Origin: Magnetovibrio blakemorei
GTDB taxonomy: Bacteria; Pseudomonadota; Alphaproteobacteria; Rhodospirillales; Magnetovibrionaceae
Direction of reading: 5' to 3'
Assembly (NCBI RefSeq): GCF_001746755.1
Contig: NZ_MCGG01000011.1
Location: 13,313 to 77,312 of the forward strand
DNA length: 64,000 nt
Shown here: positions 10,364 to 21,394 of the stretch, one piece after another
How positions within the stretch are numbered: position 1 is the first letter of the stretch
How the letters are laid out: each line of letters starts with the position of its first letter
Program-made: the position numbers and the translations under genes
Notes under the pieces: model-generated
What the model was told of the DNA's origin: nothing
Databases searched by the model: none
What the model saw: the letters and a program-made list of their open reading frames with translations, nothing else

Positions 10364-10804
10364 TCAATTGGAGTTTTCGAAGGTTCGCAGAAGATTGCGG
10401 GTTTTTTCGGGCAATCTTTGCGCGCCACCAGATAATTTCATACAGCCGATTTTGATGCGTATGCGCACCAACACCTCGTCACCACGCATAACCAACTGAA
10501 CGCCGTCGATCGACGCCCCGCCGACTTTAGTCAGAGACAAATGAATTTCGAGTAAATCATCGAGCTTGGCAGGCGATAAATATTCCGCTTCCACCTTGCG
10601 CACGACCAGAGCAATTTCGTCCTGTTCTTGCAAAGTTGAATTTTCGATGCCCAGATGACGCAGCATTTCCGAGCGCGCGCGCTCGGCGAATTTCAGGTAA
10701 TTGGCGTAATAAACCACCCCGCCCGCATCCGTGTCTTCGTAATAGACTCGCACCGGAAAGATGAACGTGGTGCCTTCTACGCGTCCCGCCATATCAGCCG
10801 ACAT
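10364..10804 (-). CDS. ybgC: Acyl-CoA thioesterase, YbgC/hotdog family
   Basis: Hotdog-fold thioesterase always linked to tol-pal genes; it acts on short or long acyl-CoA or acyl-ACP, depending on species. The catalytic Asp lies in [19 protein letters not shown] near the N-terminus. Several in-frame ATG codons are available. The start at 10804 is chosen because GAGG lies 9 nt upstream, but 10792 or 10813 are also possible. With the chosen start the gene overlaps the end of ruvB by 11 bp, linking the ruv and tol operons. Confidence 0.9.
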   Translation of the reverse strand: MSADMAGRVEGTTFIFPVRVYYEDTDAGGVVYYANYLKFAERARSEMLRHLGIENSTLQEQDEIALVVRKVEAEYLSPAKLDDLLEIHLSLTKVGGASIDGVQLVMRGDEVLVRIRIKIGCMKLSGGAQRLPEKTRNLLRTFENSN

Positions 10805-11876
10805 CCGCATCATCCTCAAGGAGGTTCAATTGGCTGACGACTTTGGGGGCTTTCAGACCCAAATGATTATAGGCCTGGGCGGTCAACATCCGGCCACGCG
10901 GACTGCGCATCAAAAAACCTTGCTGGATCAAATAGGGTTCGATCACGTCTTCGATGGTGTCGCGCTGTTCGGACAAGGCGGCGGCCAAGGTTTCCACCCC
11001 CACCGGACCACCGCCGTAGTTGTCGGCGATGCACGACAGATAGCGCCGATCCATATTGTCGAGCCCGGCTTTGTCCACATCCAAGCGCTGCAACGCGCCA
11101 TCGGCGGCCACCGCATCCACGACCGCGCGTCCGGCGACTGTGGCGAAATCACGCACTCGACGCAACAAACGCCCGGCGACCCGCGGTGTTCCCCGTGAAC
11201 GTTTGGCAATTTCCATCGCCCCGTCTTCGGTCATTTCGATGCCCAGCAACTGGGCACCGCGCTGCACGATGCCGACCAGTTCTTCTGGTGAATAAAATTG
11301 CAGCCGCAACGGAATGCCAAAGCGATCGCGCAGCGGCGTCGAGATCAAACCCGAGCGGGTGGTGGCCCCGATCAGCGTGAACGGCGGCAGGTCGATACGC
11401 ACCGAGCGTGCGGCAGGGCCTTCGCCGATGATCAGATCCAGCTGAAAGTCTTCCATGGCCGGATAAAGAATTTCTTCAACCACCGGATTGAGGCGATGAA
11501 TTTCATCAATGAACAACACATCGCGGGGCTGCAAATTGGTCAAAATCGCGGCCAAATCGCCAGCTTTGGCCACCACCGGGCCGGACGTGGCGCGAAACCC
11601 CACCCCCAGCTCCCGCGACACAATCTGCGCCAAGGTGGTTTTACCCAAACCGGGCGGACCGTAAAACAAGGTGTGATCCATGGATTCAGCGCGTTCCCGC
11701 GCCGCCTGGATAAACACCGCCAGATTTTCACGGACTTTGTGTTGGCCGACGAATTCTTCCAGTGACGTTGGGCGCAGGGCGTAATCCGCGCCATCGCGCG
11801 CGCCCGCTTCGGGGGCTAATAGGCGCCCATCTTCGTCGCGTTCGCCGTCGTACATCAGATCTTCATCATCGCTCAT
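10794..11876 (-). CDS. ruvB: Holliday junction branch-migration helicase RuvB
   Basis: RuvB is the hexameric AAA+ motor that, with RuvA, drives branch migration of Holliday junctions. Seen in order: Walker [10 protein letters not shown], Walker [10 protein letters not shown], sensor 1 [10 protein letters not shown], and the C-terminal winged-helix part ending [15 protein letters not shown]. The 360-residue length is slightly longer than E. coli because of tails. The start overlaps ruvA's stop by 4 bp. Confidence 0.97.
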   Translation of the reverse strand: MSDDEDLMYDGERDEDGRLLAPEAGARDGADYALRPTSLEEFVGQHKVRENLAVFIQAARERAESMDHTLFYGPPGLGKTTLAQIVSRELGVGFRATSGPVVAKAGDLAAILTNLQPRDVLFIDEIHRLNPVVEEILYPAMEDFQLDLIIGEGPAARSVRIDLPPFTLIGATTRSGLISTPLRDRFGIPLRLQFYSPEELVGIVQRGAQLLGIEMTEDGAMEIAKRSRGTPRVAGRLLRRVRDFATVAGRAVVDAVAADGALQRLDVDKAGLDNMDRRYLSCIADNYGGGPVGVETLAAALSEQRDTIEDVIEPYLIQQGFLMRSPRGRMLTAQAYNHLGLKAPKVVSQLNLLEDDADVG

Positions 11877-12511
11877 CGGCCGTGATCCTTAGGTCCCAAC
11901 TCGGCCAAGCCGCCTTTGATCAAGACTTCAACGCCCGCGCCCTCGCCCGCTTTCGACGCCGCATGACTGACGGCGGTGAGCGCATCGGACGGTGAGTAGC
12001 CCAGATTTACCAGCGCCGATACCGCATCGCGCAGGGCATCACTGGTCGCGCCGCTGGGCGCGGAAACGGAAGCTTTTACCCCTTTGAGGCCCGCACCCGC
12101 GCCCAAGGCCAGAGCTGCGACTTTGTCTTTGAGCTCGGTGACGATGCGCCCGGCCAGTTTAGGACCGACACCGTTGGCGCGCCCCACTTGGGCTTTATCC
12201 TGGGCAGCGATGGCATGGGTCAGTTCATCGGACGACAGCACCGACAAAATCGCCAGCGCTACCTTTGCGCCCACCCCTTGCACGGTGGTCAGCAACTTGA
12301 ACCATTCGCGCTCACCGGTATCGACAAAGCCATACAGGTGGATGTGGTCTTCACGCACATGGGTTTCGATGTGCACCGTCGCCGCTTCGCCAACGCCCAA
12401 TCGACCCAGGGTGCGCGCCGAGCAAAACACCAAATAACCAACGCCGTTGACGTCGACAATGGCCCAGCCATCACCCACTTCTTCAATGAGGCCTTTCAGC
12501 AGAGCAATCAT
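11873..12511 (-). CDS. ruvA: Holliday junction DNA-binding protein RuvA
   Basis: RuvA tetramers bind four-way junctions and load RuvB. The start at 12511 ([12 protein letters not shown]) matches family N-termini and overlaps the ruvC stop as ATGA. The 212-residue product has the OB fold, the tandem helix-hairpin-helix with [12 protein letters not shown] and [18 protein letters not shown], an Ala/Gly-rich linker, and a C-terminal RuvB-binding UBA-like helix bundle ([12 protein letters not shown]). Confidence 0.96.
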   Translation of the reverse strand: MIALLKGLIEEVGDGWAIVDVNGVGYLVFCSARTLGRLGVGEAATVHIETHVREDHIHLYGFVDTGEREWFKLLTTVQGVGAKVALAILSVLSSDELTHAIAAQDKAQVGRANGVGPKLAGRIVTELKDKVAALALGAGAGLKGVKASVSAPSGATSDALRDAVSALVNLGYSPSDALTAVSHAASKAGEGAGVEVLIKGGLAELGPKDHGR

Positions 12512-13011
12512 CGCCCGCCCCCCGCTGCGTTGATGCGCGATTGGGTTTCCGTGAGGTGGGCATGACAAATCGCCACCGCCAAGGCATCCGCCGCGTCCGG
12601 CCCGCCGCCGCCCGAACCGGGCAGCAAGGTTTTAACCATCATCTGGACTTGTTCCTTGGCTGCATGGCCTGCGCCCACAACGCTTTTTTTCACCATGTTG
12701 GGGGTGTATTCCCCCACCGCCAAGCCAAGACGCGCCGGAACCAACAACGCAATGCCGCGCGCTTGACCCAACTTTAAAGTGGACGTTGGGTTTTTGTTGA
12801 CGAAGGTTTCTTCGACTGCGGCTTGTTCCGGTTTCCACAATTCAATCACCCGAACCAAGCCGTCGTGCAGTTCCATCAAACGATCCGCCAGCGCCGCCTT
12901 TGGGCTGGACGTGATGGTGCCTTCGGCGACGAAGCTCAAACGATTGTCCCGCGCATCAATGACGCCCCAACCGGTGCGTTGCAATCCCGGATCGATGCCG
13001 ATGATGCGCAT
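12508..13011 (-). CDS. ruvC: Holliday junction endonuclease RuvC
   Basis: RuvC nicks Holliday junctions symmetrically. The start at 13011 gives the family N-terminus [16 protein letters not shown] with catalytic Asp7; AAGGGG lies about 12 nt upstream. The second acidic residue sits in AAVEETFVN, and the C-terminal pair in [12 protein letters not shown]. The product has 167 residues. An upstream in-frame TTG would add 8 residues but is less likely. Confidence 0.96.
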   Translation of the reverse strand: MRIIGIDPGLQRTGWGVIDARDNRLSFVAEGTITSSPKAALADRLMELHDGLVRVIELWKPEQAAVEETFVNKNPTSTLKLGQARGIALLVPARLGLAVGEYTPNMVKKSVVGAGHAAKEQVQMMVKTLLPGSGGGGPDAADALAVAICHAHLTETQSRINAAGGGR

Positions 13012-13047
13012 GCGTCTTCGTTCCCCTTCAAACAACCCTTCAGAGCC

Positions 13048-13794
13048 TCAAGCGCTCAACTTTGCCAGAACCTCATCGGACACGGCAAAATTGGACGATA
13101 CGCTCTGCACATCATCGTTGTCTTCCAGCACGTCGATCAGTTTGAACATGGTGGAAGCCGCTTGCTCGTCCAAATCGGTGGTCATGTTGGGCTTCCAGTC
13201 CAAACGCGCTTCCAGCGGATCGCCGAACTTTTCCACCAAGGCATCGCGGACAGCGGCAAAATCGTCGGGTGCGGTGCTGATGGCATGGCTTTCATCGTCC
13301 GATTCCACGTCCGCCGCACCGGCTTCAAGGGCGACTTCAAACATGGTGTCGGCGTCGGCGACGGACAGCGCGTATTCAAGGTAGCCTCGGCGTTCAAACA
13401 TAAAGCCGACCGAACCCGTTTCGCCCAAATTTCCACCATGCTTGGTGAAGGTTGAACGAACTTCAGACGCGGTGCGGTTGCGGTTATCGGTCAACGCTTC
13501 GACGATCACCGCCACACCGTTCGGGCCATAGCCTTCGTAACGCACCTCTTCATAGTTTTCACCGTCGCCGCCTTCGGCCTTTTTGATGGCGCGATCAATG
13601 TTGTCTTTGGGCATATTGACCGCACGCGCGGCCAATATGGCACCGCGCAAGCGCGGGTTCATCGCGGGGTCCGGCATGCCCATTTTTGCCGCAACAAAAA
13701 TTTCACGGGCATGCTTTGCAAAAACCTTGGCACGCTTTTGATCCTGCGCGCCCTTGCGGTGCATGATGTTCTTAAACTGGGAATGGCCTGCCAT
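13048..13794 (-). CDS. yebC: YebC/PmpR family protein
   Basis: YebC-family proteins are DNA-binding regulators in some species; recently some members have been tied to relief of ribosome stalling at polyproline. The start at 13794 ([18 protein letters not shown]) is the invariant family N-terminus. The longer in-frame extension upstream has no family counterpart. The 248-residue product contains [20 protein letters not shown] and the conserved [14 protein letters not shown]. It is the first gene of the yebC-ruvCAB block. Confidence 0.95.
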   Translation of the reverse strand: MAGHSQFKNIMHRKGAQDQKRAKVFAKHAREIFVAAKMGMPDPAMNPRLRGAILAARAVNMPKDNIDRAIKKAEGGDGENYEEVRYEGYGPNGVAVIVEALTDNRNRTASEVRSTFTKHGGNLGETGSVGFMFERRGYLEYALSVADADTMFEVALEAGAADVESDDESHAISTAPDDFAAVRDALVEKFGDPLEARLDWKPNMTTDLDEQAASTMFKLIDVLEDNDDVQSVSSNFAVSDEVLAKLSA

Positions 13795-14184
13795 GACTGA
13801 ATGCCTTAGAAGCTGTTGGATAAAGATGTGGCGAATCTCACCCGTCTTATATAGCACATGGGTGAGGAACAAACGTTAGCGGACTTTCTAAGGCTCTCGG
13901 CGGCGAAGAGCAAGTCACCCGTGGCAAAAAGCCACACCAGGACTGACAGATTTACGACGGAACGGGCCACAACAATTCAACACATGAGATTTGTCATTAC
14001 AGCCTTGAAAATCTTTGCTATATGTATATGACATATGGATTATATTGGAATTGTTTTTAAGTGCGCGAAGTACGGCGCACTTGAAGATAACAAAAGACAT
14101 CCGGAACGGGGAGTTCACGGTTGTCCACAAGGCACATAAATGGGCGCCAAACCTAAAGTGCCTTGGGGTTAAATGGGGGAATTC
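13795..14184. other. Divergent intergenic region
   Basis: A 390-bp gap between yebC (minus) and an exported-protein gene (plus). It holds an A+T-rich stretch around 14010-14060 rich in TATA/CATATG steps, a plausible promoter zone for either direction, but no clear -35/-10 pair can be assigned. A short stem (TGGC-AAAAA-GCCA, near 13923) is present. No gene is seen. Confidence 0.5.
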
Positions 14185-14739
14185 ATGCTCAAACGATTCA
14201 TCATCGTTTCGCTTGCCATCGTCACCAGCTTGGCAAGCGGGATATCCAGTGCCGCCGAACAGGACGCAGGTCCGGTTGGTCAATCCGACACCATCCGATT
14301 GACAACAAACAATCTTTCCCGTGTTTGGCAAAACATCAATGAAATCATTTTGGTTTTGTCCGCCAACATTGCCCTTGAAGACGAATGGATCCAAGGGCTG
14401 CGCGATTTAAAGCCCAATCCCAGCGTGGACACATCCGTTGGACCCAAAGGGGCCATGACCGCGTTTCGCAAAAAGCTGGACGTTCTTTTAACATCCAACG
14501 ACCTTGCCCCCACCCCATCACCTTCGAGTGATGCTGATGACATCAGCGCCTTGTATGTGGATTCCGGCATGTTGCTGGACAACTTGGTCTATTACCTGAT
14601 CCATTCAGACACCTTGGCCAGTGTATCCATTTATTACGGCGGCGAAGACATTCACGGCGCGACCGACAAAGATGTGTTGGCCGAAATTGACTTAGCCAGC
14701 CAACGCCTAGATGCCCTGATCAGCGAAAGTGGGCTTTAG
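14185..14739 (+). CDS. Exported protein of unknown function
   Basis: Not recognised. The start at 14185 is preferred over 14173 because GGGGGA lies about 5 nt upstream and a signal peptide begins at once (MLKRFIIVSLAIVTSLASG, cleavage near SSA-AEQ). The mature part of about 160 residues has no Cys and no membrane segment. It appears helical and acidic, with pairs of amphipathic helices (NNLSRVWQNINEIILVLSA) and a Pro/Ser linker (PTPSPSSD). It lies 100 bp upstream of a chemoreceptor gene on the same strand and could be co-transcribed, but nothing links the two functionally. Confidence 0.75.
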   Translation: MLKRFIIVSLAIVTSLASGISSAAEQDAGPVGQSDTIRLTTNNLSRVWQNINEIILVLSANIALEDEWIQGLRDLKPNPSVDTSVGPKGAMTAFRKKLDVLLTSNDLAPTPSPSSDADDISALYVDSGMLLDNLVYYLIHSDTLASVSIYYGGEDIHGATDKDVLAEIDLASQRLDALISESGL

Positions 14740-14839
14740 TCCTAACCCTTTCATTGCTGCCCCCCCTGCGCACTAGGGGCCCCCATCCTTAGCCCACTGT
14801 GCAGTCAAAACGAACCTCTAGCCCAAGAGCGCCAGACAG

Positions 14840-16525
14840 ATGAGCCATCTTAAAATCAGCACCATCGGCATGATCATATCCGTATTTCTTGCCCTATCCG
14901 CCGTCGCGATTGTCGCCAGTTCTCTCGCCACCTCCAATCAAGTCGGACAAGCCGGCGGAGCCTGGCAAGCATTCGAGGCAGGGCCATCACGCAAAAGCGC
15001 ATATCTCAGCGCCGTCAACAAGGCGCTTGGTTTTGGCGGCATGCTGCATCAATACAAGGATTATCTGCTGGGCAAAGACCGGCAGCAAATTGTTCAATTC
15101 AATGTCAAAATTCGCGAAATTCGCGTTGCATTGGATGCTTATGAAGCCGTCGGCGTAAACCCAACCGAACAAAAAGCCTTGCTCGACATTCTCGGCGTCA
15201 TCAAGGCTTATGGGGCGGCCATGGACAAAACCGAACAGATGGTGAAAAACAGTTTCCAAGCCGACGAAATCGCCCGCGCCATCATCATTGACGACAGCCC
15301 GGCCATCCACGGCATGGACACCTTAGTTGCCGAGATCGATAAGTCACGCACCACCAGCGCCCGGGTGGTGAATTCCGCCGTTTCTCAAGCCAGTTTTCTT
15401 GCCGAAACATCGTCGATCGTCGTCGGCATTGTGTTGCTGGCCTTGCTGGCGGCGATGGTTTGGTTCACCCGTTGGCGTCTTGGCGCACCCTTAAAATTGC
15501 TCAGCGAAACCATGTGCCAACTGGCCAAAGGCGACACCGGCGTTGACGTTCCCGCCCATGGCCGACGCGACGAAATCGGTGAAATGGCGCGGACCGTCCA
15601 GGTCTTTAAAGACAGTATGATCCACAACGAAAAAATGGCCGATGAACAACACACCGAAACCCAACAAAAAGAACAGCGTCGCTTAGCCTTGGAAGCCGTT
15701 GCCCAAACGTTTGAAAACAACATCTCTAACGTTCTGGTTGAACTCTCCAAGATGTCGACTTCATTGGAAGACACCTCCTCTTCCATGAGCACCATTGTCA
15801 ATGACGCTTCCAGCAAGGCCTCAACCATCACCTTGTCGGCACAACAAGCCTCTTCCAATGTGCAGACGGTGGCCAGCGCCGCAGAACAGCTTTCCAGCTC
15901 CATTTCTGAAATCGCCCACCAAGTGTCTCAATCCACCGAGATTGCCTCAACCGCTGTCATCGAGGTCTCTCATGCCAACGACAAGGTTATGGGGCTGGCC
16001 AATGCGGCACGTAAAATCGGCGAAGTGGTGGCGCTGATCACCGACATCGCCGACCAGACCAATTTGCTGGCGCTGAACGCCACCATTGAGGCCGCGCGAG
16101 CGGGCGATGCGGGTAAAGGTTTTGCCGTGGTGGCGTCGGAGGTTAAAAACTTGGCCAACCAAACCACCAAAGCAACCGAAGAGATCACCACGCAAATCAC
16201 CGGCATCCAAAGTGCCACCGATGAAGCCGTGCACGCCATTGAATCCATCGGCGGCACCATCAACACCATCAATGAATTCACCTCCGCCATTGCTGCGGCC
16301 GTTGAAGAGCAAGGTGCGGCCACCCAAGAAATTGCCCGCAATGTTGAATTGGCGGCAGAACGCACAACAACCGTCACCTCCGATATTTCAGACGTCAACG
16401 CCAGCGTGACCGAAACCGGCCACGCCGCCAAACAGGTGCAGCAAGCCGTGCACGCGCTGGGCGGACAATCCAATGAGCTGAAAAATGTGGTGCAAGGCTT
16501 CCTCAACGACGTCAAGGCGGCTTAG
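14840..16525 (+). CDS. Methyl-accepting chemotaxis protein
   Basis: Transmembrane chemoreceptor that would control CheA kinase. The 561-residue protein has TM1 (about 9-29), a periplasmic helical sensor of about 160 residues, TM2 (about 191-212), and a HAMP linker ([19 protein letters not shown] region). The cytoplasmic signalling hairpin has its tip [20 protein letters not shown] followed by [15 protein letters not shown]. There is no C-terminal CheR-tethering pentapeptide. The ligand cannot be predicted. It stands alone from the che genes at the far end of the window. Confidence 0.94.
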   Translation: MSHLKISTIGMIISVFLALSAVAIVASSLATSNQVGQAGGAWQAFEAGPSRKSAYLSAVNKALGFGGMLHQYKDYLLGKDRQQIVQFNVKIREIRVALDAYEAVGVNPTEQKALLDILGVIKAYGAAMDKTEQMVKNSFQADEIARAIIIDDSPAIHGMDTLVAEIDKSRTTSARVVNSAVSQASFLAETSSIVVGIVLLALLAAMVWFTRWRLGAPLKLLSETMCQLAKGDTGVDVPAHGRRDEIGEMARTVQVFKDSMIHNEKMADEQHTETQQKEQRRLALEAVAQTFENNISNVLVELSKMSTSLEDTSSSMSTIVNDASSKASTITLSAQQASSNVQTVASAAEQLSSSISEIAHQVSQSTEIASTAVIEVSHANDKVMGLANAARKIGEVVALITDIADQTNLLALNATIEAARAGDAGKGFAVVASEVKNLANQTTKATEEITTQITGIQSATDEAVHAIESIGGTINTINEFTSAIAAAVEEQGAATQEIARNVELAAERTTTVTSDISDVNASVTETGHAAKQVQQAVHALGGQSNELKNVVQGFLNDVKAA

Positions 16526-16559
16526 AGAGAAGCTGCTAAAGATAGAAAGATGTCTGCAA

Positions 16560-16781
16560 TTAGGACAGGTAAGCGACGCTGATTTTGATCGCTTTTTCGA
16601 TATCAGCCAAGCGCGCCAGCAACGGTTCAACCGCCGGGCATCGGCACCCACAATTGCGCGGATCGTCATAGTTTAAAGCGATCTGTTTTTGTTGCGGATC
16701 GGTGCATGACATGCACAAATCATATGAAATTTCCGTACTCAGTTGAAGGCGCAAAAAGTCCAAGGTTTCTAAATTCGCCAT
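16560..16781 (-). CDS. Small Cys-rich protein of unknown function
   Basis: Not recognised. The 73-residue product starts at 16781, with GGGACG about 7 nt upstream. It has five cysteines: an early CxxC pair (DLCMSCTD), then a CGCRC cluster. This spacing suggests zinc or Fe-S binding but matches no family I can name. The rest is helical (LARLADIEKAIKISVAYL). It is convergent with the chemoreceptor gene and sits downstream of the ymdB start on the opposite side of a short gap. A longer in-frame start at 16841 is less likely. Confidence 0.7.
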   Translation of the reverse strand: MANLETLDFLRLQLSTEISYDLCMSCTDPQQKQIALNYDDPRNCGCRCPAVEPLLARLADIEKAIKISVAYLS

Positions 16782-16901
16782 GCCAACGTCCCTTATGCCA
16801 GTAGACCTGCTTGCAACAAAACCGTAACGCCGATTTTGCACATAAATAGCACAAAAATAATTTTAGAGCAGTGCTCATTTTGGCAAGACAAAATGTAGAG
16901 A

Positions 16902-17714
16902 TTAGAGGGGCATAATTTCCATCAACCTGCCGCCAACCCGAACGGGCGTGACCTGGGTGGCCAAGCCGGTGGCGTCATCGCTTTCCACATAGACAGCGCA
17001 AAGTGTGCCTTCTCCCGATGCCGGTTCAAGGCGTTGCTTGGGCATCTTGGTGGTGAACCGTTCGATGGCCGGGCCTTTGGTCATGCCAATCACGGAATTG
17101 TAGTCGCCGCACATGCCCGCATCGGTTTGATAGGCCGTACCGCCGGGCAGAATTTGTGCATCCGCCGTTGGGATGTGACTGTGAGAGCCCACCACCAAAG
17201 ATGCCCGTCCGTCGAAAAAATGCCCCATGGCCATTTTTTCACTGGTGGCTTCGGCGTGAATATCAATCAGCACGAAATCCACCGTATCGCCGACGCGTTT
17301 GTTCAACATGGCGCGCGAAACCGACGCGAACGGATCGTCCAGCGGGTCCATAAACAACCGTCCCATGGCCTGGATCACGACAACTTTTTTGCCGCCCACG
17401 CTTTGAAAAACGCCCATACCCTGACCGGGCGTGCCTTCGGGATAGTTTACAGGACGCAGCAAACGCGGTTCCGTTTCGATGTAATCAATGATTTCGCGCT
17501 GGTCCCAGGCATGGTTTCCGGTGGTGATCACATCGGCACCCGCTTCGAAAAACTGATCGCAAATGGCCCCGGTGATGCCAAACCCGTGAGCCGAGTTTTC
17601 GCCGTTGACGACCACAAAATCGAGGCTCAAATCTTCGCGCAGACGCGGCAAATGATCCAGAACCGCTTTGCGTCCCGATTTCCCAACCACGTCGCCGATG
17701 TACAAAACCTTCAT
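16902..17714 (-). CDS. YmdB-family metallophosphoesterase
   Basis: Homologous to Bacillus YmdB (TIGR00282), a calcineurin-type phosphoesterase reported to act on cyclic mononucleotides. The metal-binding motifs are intact: IGDVVGKSGR (near residue 6), VNGENSAHG, TTGNHAWDQ, DIHAEATSEK and VGSHSHIPTAD. The 270-residue length is usual. The start at 17714 overlaps the stop of the upstream formyl-THF cyclo-ligase gene as ATGA, so the two are translationally coupled, a pairing common in alphaproteobacteria. Confidence 0.92.
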   Translation of the reverse strand: MKVLYIGDVVGKSGRKAVLDHLPRLREDLSLDFVVVNGENSAHGFGITGAICDQFFEAGADVITTGNHAWDQREIIDYIETEPRLLRPVNYPEGTPGQGMGVFQSVGGKKVVVIQAMGRLFMDPLDDPFASVSRAMLNKRVGDTVDFVLIDIHAEATSEKMAMGHFFDGRASLVVGSHSHIPTADAQILPGGTAYQTDAGMCGDYNSVIGMTKGPAIERFTTKMPKQRLEPASGEGTLCAVYVESDDATGLATQVTPVRVGGRLMEIMPL

Positions 17715-18301
17715 GTTACGTTTATCGCTTCTTTTTCGGTTATGATCCAATCCAGGCGCTGGTCATAAGAGTCTGTTGGAACTTCGTCAACTTCTTGGGC
17801 GCTATAGGCAACGCCGATGGCGGTGCAGGTTCCGGTTTTGCGCAACCGCTCCAGGGTGCGATCATAATAGCCACCACCCCACCCGAGGCGAAAACCGCGC
17901 CGATCAAACGCCAGCAACGGCACCAAAACAATATCGGGGCGCATCAAAGGCGCGTCTGTTAAAGGGTGATACGTGCCGTGAGAGCCTTCGACCAAAGGCT
18001 CATCAGGCCGCCAAGCGCGAAACCGCAAGGACCGGTCCTGGGCAACCACTTCAGGCAAGGTCACCAGCACACCGATGCGGTCCAGCGCCACCAGGGCCGG
18101 ACGAACGTCCATTTCACTGGCCATCGGCCAATACCCGGCCATGATGACCTCATGGCCGTAGCCATCGGCAACTGCAGCCCACGTTTTCAAAAGATGCTCG
18201 AAAAAACCACGAATTCCGTCATCGCCATGTTGCCCAGAAGCCTTTGCGCGAACCGCTTTAAACTGCTCGCGCAAAGCATGCTTAGGACTTAACGATGTCA
18301 T
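17711..18301 (-). CDS. 5-formyltetrahydrofolate cyclo-ligase
   Basis: MTHFS (YgfA/Fau family) converts 5-formyl-THF to 5,10-methenyl-THF with ATP. The 196-residue product has N-terminal basic helix LREQFKAVRAKA, the YWPMASEMDVRPAL block, and the ATP-binding signature FRLGWGGGYYDRTLERL. It lies directly downstream of the 6S RNA and zapA, the conserved ssrS-ygfA linkage of proteobacteria. Confidence 0.95.
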   Translation of the reverse strand: MTSLSPKHALREQFKAVRAKASGQHGDDGIRGFFEHLLKTWAAVADGYGHEVIMAGYWPMASEMDVRPALVALDRIGVLVTLPEVVAQDRSLRFRAWRPDEPLVEGSHGTYHPLTDAPLMRPDIVLVPLLAFDRRGFRLGWGGGYYDRTLERLRKTGTCTAIGVAYSAQEVDEVPTDSYDQRLDWIITEKEAINVT

Positions 18302-18387
18302 AGAATATCCGAATGTCTCAGGTCTGGACCCTCAATAAAAAGGGCAAAAAAGCGGACGGCGCCGCGACAACCGTGGGCGTTTGCAAT

Positions 18388-18522
18388 CCTCTGTGGCCTG
18401 CTAGTGCAGGTGGGCACCATGTATCGAACCCAGGAGTTCGACAGGGACAGCTCCCGATGAAGACTTATAGCCCCAGGGAATGTCGATACCTCACGCGTTG
18501 GGCAGCCACCGTCCTATACAGA
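18388..18522 (-). ncRNA. ssrS: 6S RNA
   Basis: Regulatory RNA that mimics an open promoter and binds sigma-70 RNA polymerase. It lies in the conserved position between zapA and the formyl-THF cyclo-ligase gene, on their strand. The terminal stem can be drawn: TCTGT near 18520 pairs with ACAGA near 18390, GGTGG with CCACC, and GGTATCGA with TCGATAC. Between them sit TCCCTGGGGC, a central region with GGGAGCTGTCCC, and CCTGGGTTCGA, which resemble the alphaproteobacterial 6S pattern. The ends are approximate. An R-loop-like TTCGA string here is not a tRNA. Confidence 0.85.
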
Positions 18523-18524
18523 AC

Positions 18525-18890
18525 TTAAGCGCGTTCGACGGTTTCCGCAATGGTTTCGATGCGCGCCGCCAAGGCGTCCAGTAAGTTCGCCAAACGGTCT
18601 TCATCGAGAGAGGGGGGAGCCGCCTGAGGTGGTGTGGTCGATTGCATGGCTACGGCCTCCAAACGACTTTGCAGCGCCGCGATTTCACTTTGTGCAACGG
18701 CCACATCATCAGCCACCAACAAGCCCGCCATAGCCAGCAGACGGGCCTCTCCAGCCTGACCAATGGCCCCAACCAACTCGCCAACCTTGGCATCAACGAC
18801 ACCGGCCAACGTTAAGATGTGCGGCTCTTGCCCGTCTTCACAGGCAATGTCATAGGACTGATGATTGATTGTGATGGAGACTTTGGCCAT
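18525..18890 (-). CDS. zapA: Cell division protein ZapA
   Basis: ZapA bundles FtsZ filaments at mid-cell. The 121-residue product opens with the family globular head (VSITINHQSYDIACEDGQEPHI), followed by the long C-terminal coiled coil. There is a Pro-rich break (TTPPQAAPP), then a final Leu-rich helix. It sits 5 bp after a small coiled-coil gene and directly before the 6S RNA. Confidence 0.93.
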   Translation of the reverse strand: MAKVSITINHQSYDIACEDGQEPHILTLAGVVDAKVGELVGAIGQAGEARLLAMAGLLVADDVAVAQSEIAALQSRLEAVAMQSTTPPQAAPPSLDEDRLANLLDALAARIETIAETVERA

Positions 18891-18895
18891 CCGCC

Positions 18896-19159
18896 CTACC
18901 TCGCCATCATGGTTTTAAATTGGCCGATGGTGCCATCTAATTTCTCAACAGATGCACTAACGATTTCTCGCAACTCATTGTTTTCCCGCAATAACTCTTG
19001 AACTTGATCATGCAACTCAGCCTGTTGAGGATGCGCCAGATTCCGCCCCGCCATTGCCATTTCCAAACGATCAATGGCTTGTGCCAAGCGGTTTTCTGCG
19101 ATTTTTAGGCGATTTTCACGGTCGGCGAGAGCGTCGTTCACGGGGCAAAAGACCTTCAT
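18896..19159 (-). CDS. Small coiled-coil protein upstream of zapA (DUF4164-like)
   Basis: An 87-residue, almost wholly helical protein with heptad-like spacing (RENRLKIAENRLAQAIDRLEM, then VQELLRENNELREIV). Proteins of this size and type commonly precede zapA in alphaproteobacteria and are filed as DUF4164 or SlyX-like; the exact family is uncertain. It is probably in one transcript with zapA (5-bp gap) and so may act in division. No SD is visible before the chosen start; a GTG six codons in is an alternative. Confidence 0.8.
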   Translation of the reverse strand: MKVFCPVNDALADRENRLKIAENRLAQAIDRLEMAMAGRNLAHPQQAELHDQVQELLRENNELREIVSASVEKLDGTIGQFKTMMAR

Positions 19160-19586
19160 GTGGAAGTTGAGGAACCGTCAGGTGAACATAAGCATTTAGA
19201 GCATGGATCGTCAACCACTTCAGAGGCTTATCAGCCCCCCTTTAAGCAACACATGTAAAAGCCAAGGTTTTACATCAACGCGCGTCCCCCAACGCCATGC
19301 CGATCTTGCAACCCTACCCCCCGAACACCACCCCTTGACGCCTACCCCTTTCCCGCGCCATTGTGCGGACCTCACGAAATTCTGCGAGATAAGAAACGGT
19401 ATAAACTCATATAAGGTCGTCAGGCATTTCAACACTCTAGTCGGAACCGCCCCTTCCCACCAACCCGCAAGGGTAGGCAAGACGCAACCCGGCGGGGTGT
19501 TATGGGTTCTCAGCCCTTATGTTAGACAATGCTCAACTACATCTTATCTCCATACACAAAAACAAAATTTTAGGGAGCTTAACTAA
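19160..19586. other. Divergent regulatory region upstream of gap, with an 8-bp inverted repeat
   Basis: A 427-bp gap between the zapA operon (minus) and gap (plus). The clearest element is a perfect inverted repeat ATGTAAAA-N7-TTTTACAT at 19253-19275, the size of a dimeric repressor site. A+T-rich TATAAA/CATATAAG hexamers lie at about 19400-19425, a plausible -10 zone for gap. The strong SD of gap is AGGGAG, just before its start. No gene is seen in the gap. Confidence 0.55.
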
Positions 19587-20591
<1,005 letters not shown>

Positions 20592-20610
20592 GACCGTATT
20601 ATCGACAAGA

Positions 20611-20639
20611 AAGCGGAGCCTCATGGCTCCGCTTTTTTT
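20611..20639 (+). terminator. Rho-independent terminator after gap
   Basis: A 10-bp stem (AAGCGGAGCC with GGCTCCGCTT), 4-nt loop TCAT, then a T7 tract. It lies 20 bp after the gap stop and 28 bp before thiE. Confidence 0.92.
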
Positions 20640-20667
20640 GTGTTTCAAAACAAGGTAAGCTCACCCC

Positions 20668-21309
20668 ATGACCTGCCGACTTTACCTCATCACGCCGCCG
20701 GCCTTCGATCCTGAAGCCTTCCGCCCGGTCTTTGCCCAAGCGCTGGATGGCGGAGATGTCGCGTGTGTGCAATTGCGTCTCAAAGGTCCCAATTGCACGC
20801 CCGTTGAGCGCGAAGATGTTCGCCGGGCAGCCAAAATCTTGATGCCCGAAGCGCAAAGCCGCGATGTGGCCTTTCTCATCAACGACGATGCCGAACTGGC
20901 CGCCGAATTGGGTACCGACGGCGTTCACGTCGGTCAAGACGACTTAAGCGCCAAAGCCGCACGCGCCATTGTCGGCAAAAATGCCATCGTCGGGGTGACC
21001 TGCCACGACTCTCGCCATTTGGCTATGGAAGCCGCCGAAGCGGGGGCCGACTATGTAGCCTTTGGCGCGTTTTTCCCCACCACCACCAAAATCCCAAAAA
21101 CCCAAACTGACCCCGAAATTCTTGAGATTTGGAGCGCGATGACCACCGTACCCTGCGTTGCCATAGGCGGCATTACACTGGACAACGCCCGGGTCCTTAT
21201 CACTGCAGGCGCAGACTTCTTGGCGGTTTCATCGGCGATCTGGGATCATCCCGACGGCCCCCAAGCGGCCGTGCGCGGTTTTAACACGCTCTTACAATCA
21301 TCAACTTGA
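20668..21309 (+). CDS. thiE: Thiamine-phosphate synthase
   Basis: ThiE joins HMP diphosphate and thiazole phosphate to give thiamine phosphate. The 213-residue TIM-barrel carries the substrate-binding motifs [45 protein letters not shown] and CVAIGGIT in the family order. No TPP riboswitch is seen between the gap terminator and the start, so regulation by thiamine is not evident. In many alphaproteobacteria a ThiE-like gene follows gap-pgk-fba, which explains its place here. Confidence 0.92.
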   Translation: MTCRLYLITPPAFDPEAFRPVFAQALDGGDVACVQLRLKGPNCTPVEREDVRRAAKILMPEAQSRDVAFLINDDAELAAELGTDGVHVGQDDLSAKAARAIVGKNAIVGVTCHDSRHLAMEAAEAGADYVAFGAFFPTTTKIPKTQTDPEILEIWSAMTTVPCVAIGGITLDNARVLITAGADFLAVSSAIWDHPDGPQAAVRGFNTLLQSST

Positions 21310-21394
21310 TGACACGCATGGACAAAATTACAAAAAACTGACATTTTGACCCTATAACTGAACGAAACCACCCGACGCCAAAAGGCCCGCTCAC

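Noticed and set aside
18388-18522. tRNA suggested by a TTCGA string in this gap
   Set aside because: No acceptor stem, anticodon arm or CCA end can be formed; the pairing and location fit 6S RNA.
20640-20668. TPP riboswitch before thiE
   Set aside because: Only 28 bp separate the gap terminator from thiE and no THI-box sequence is present.
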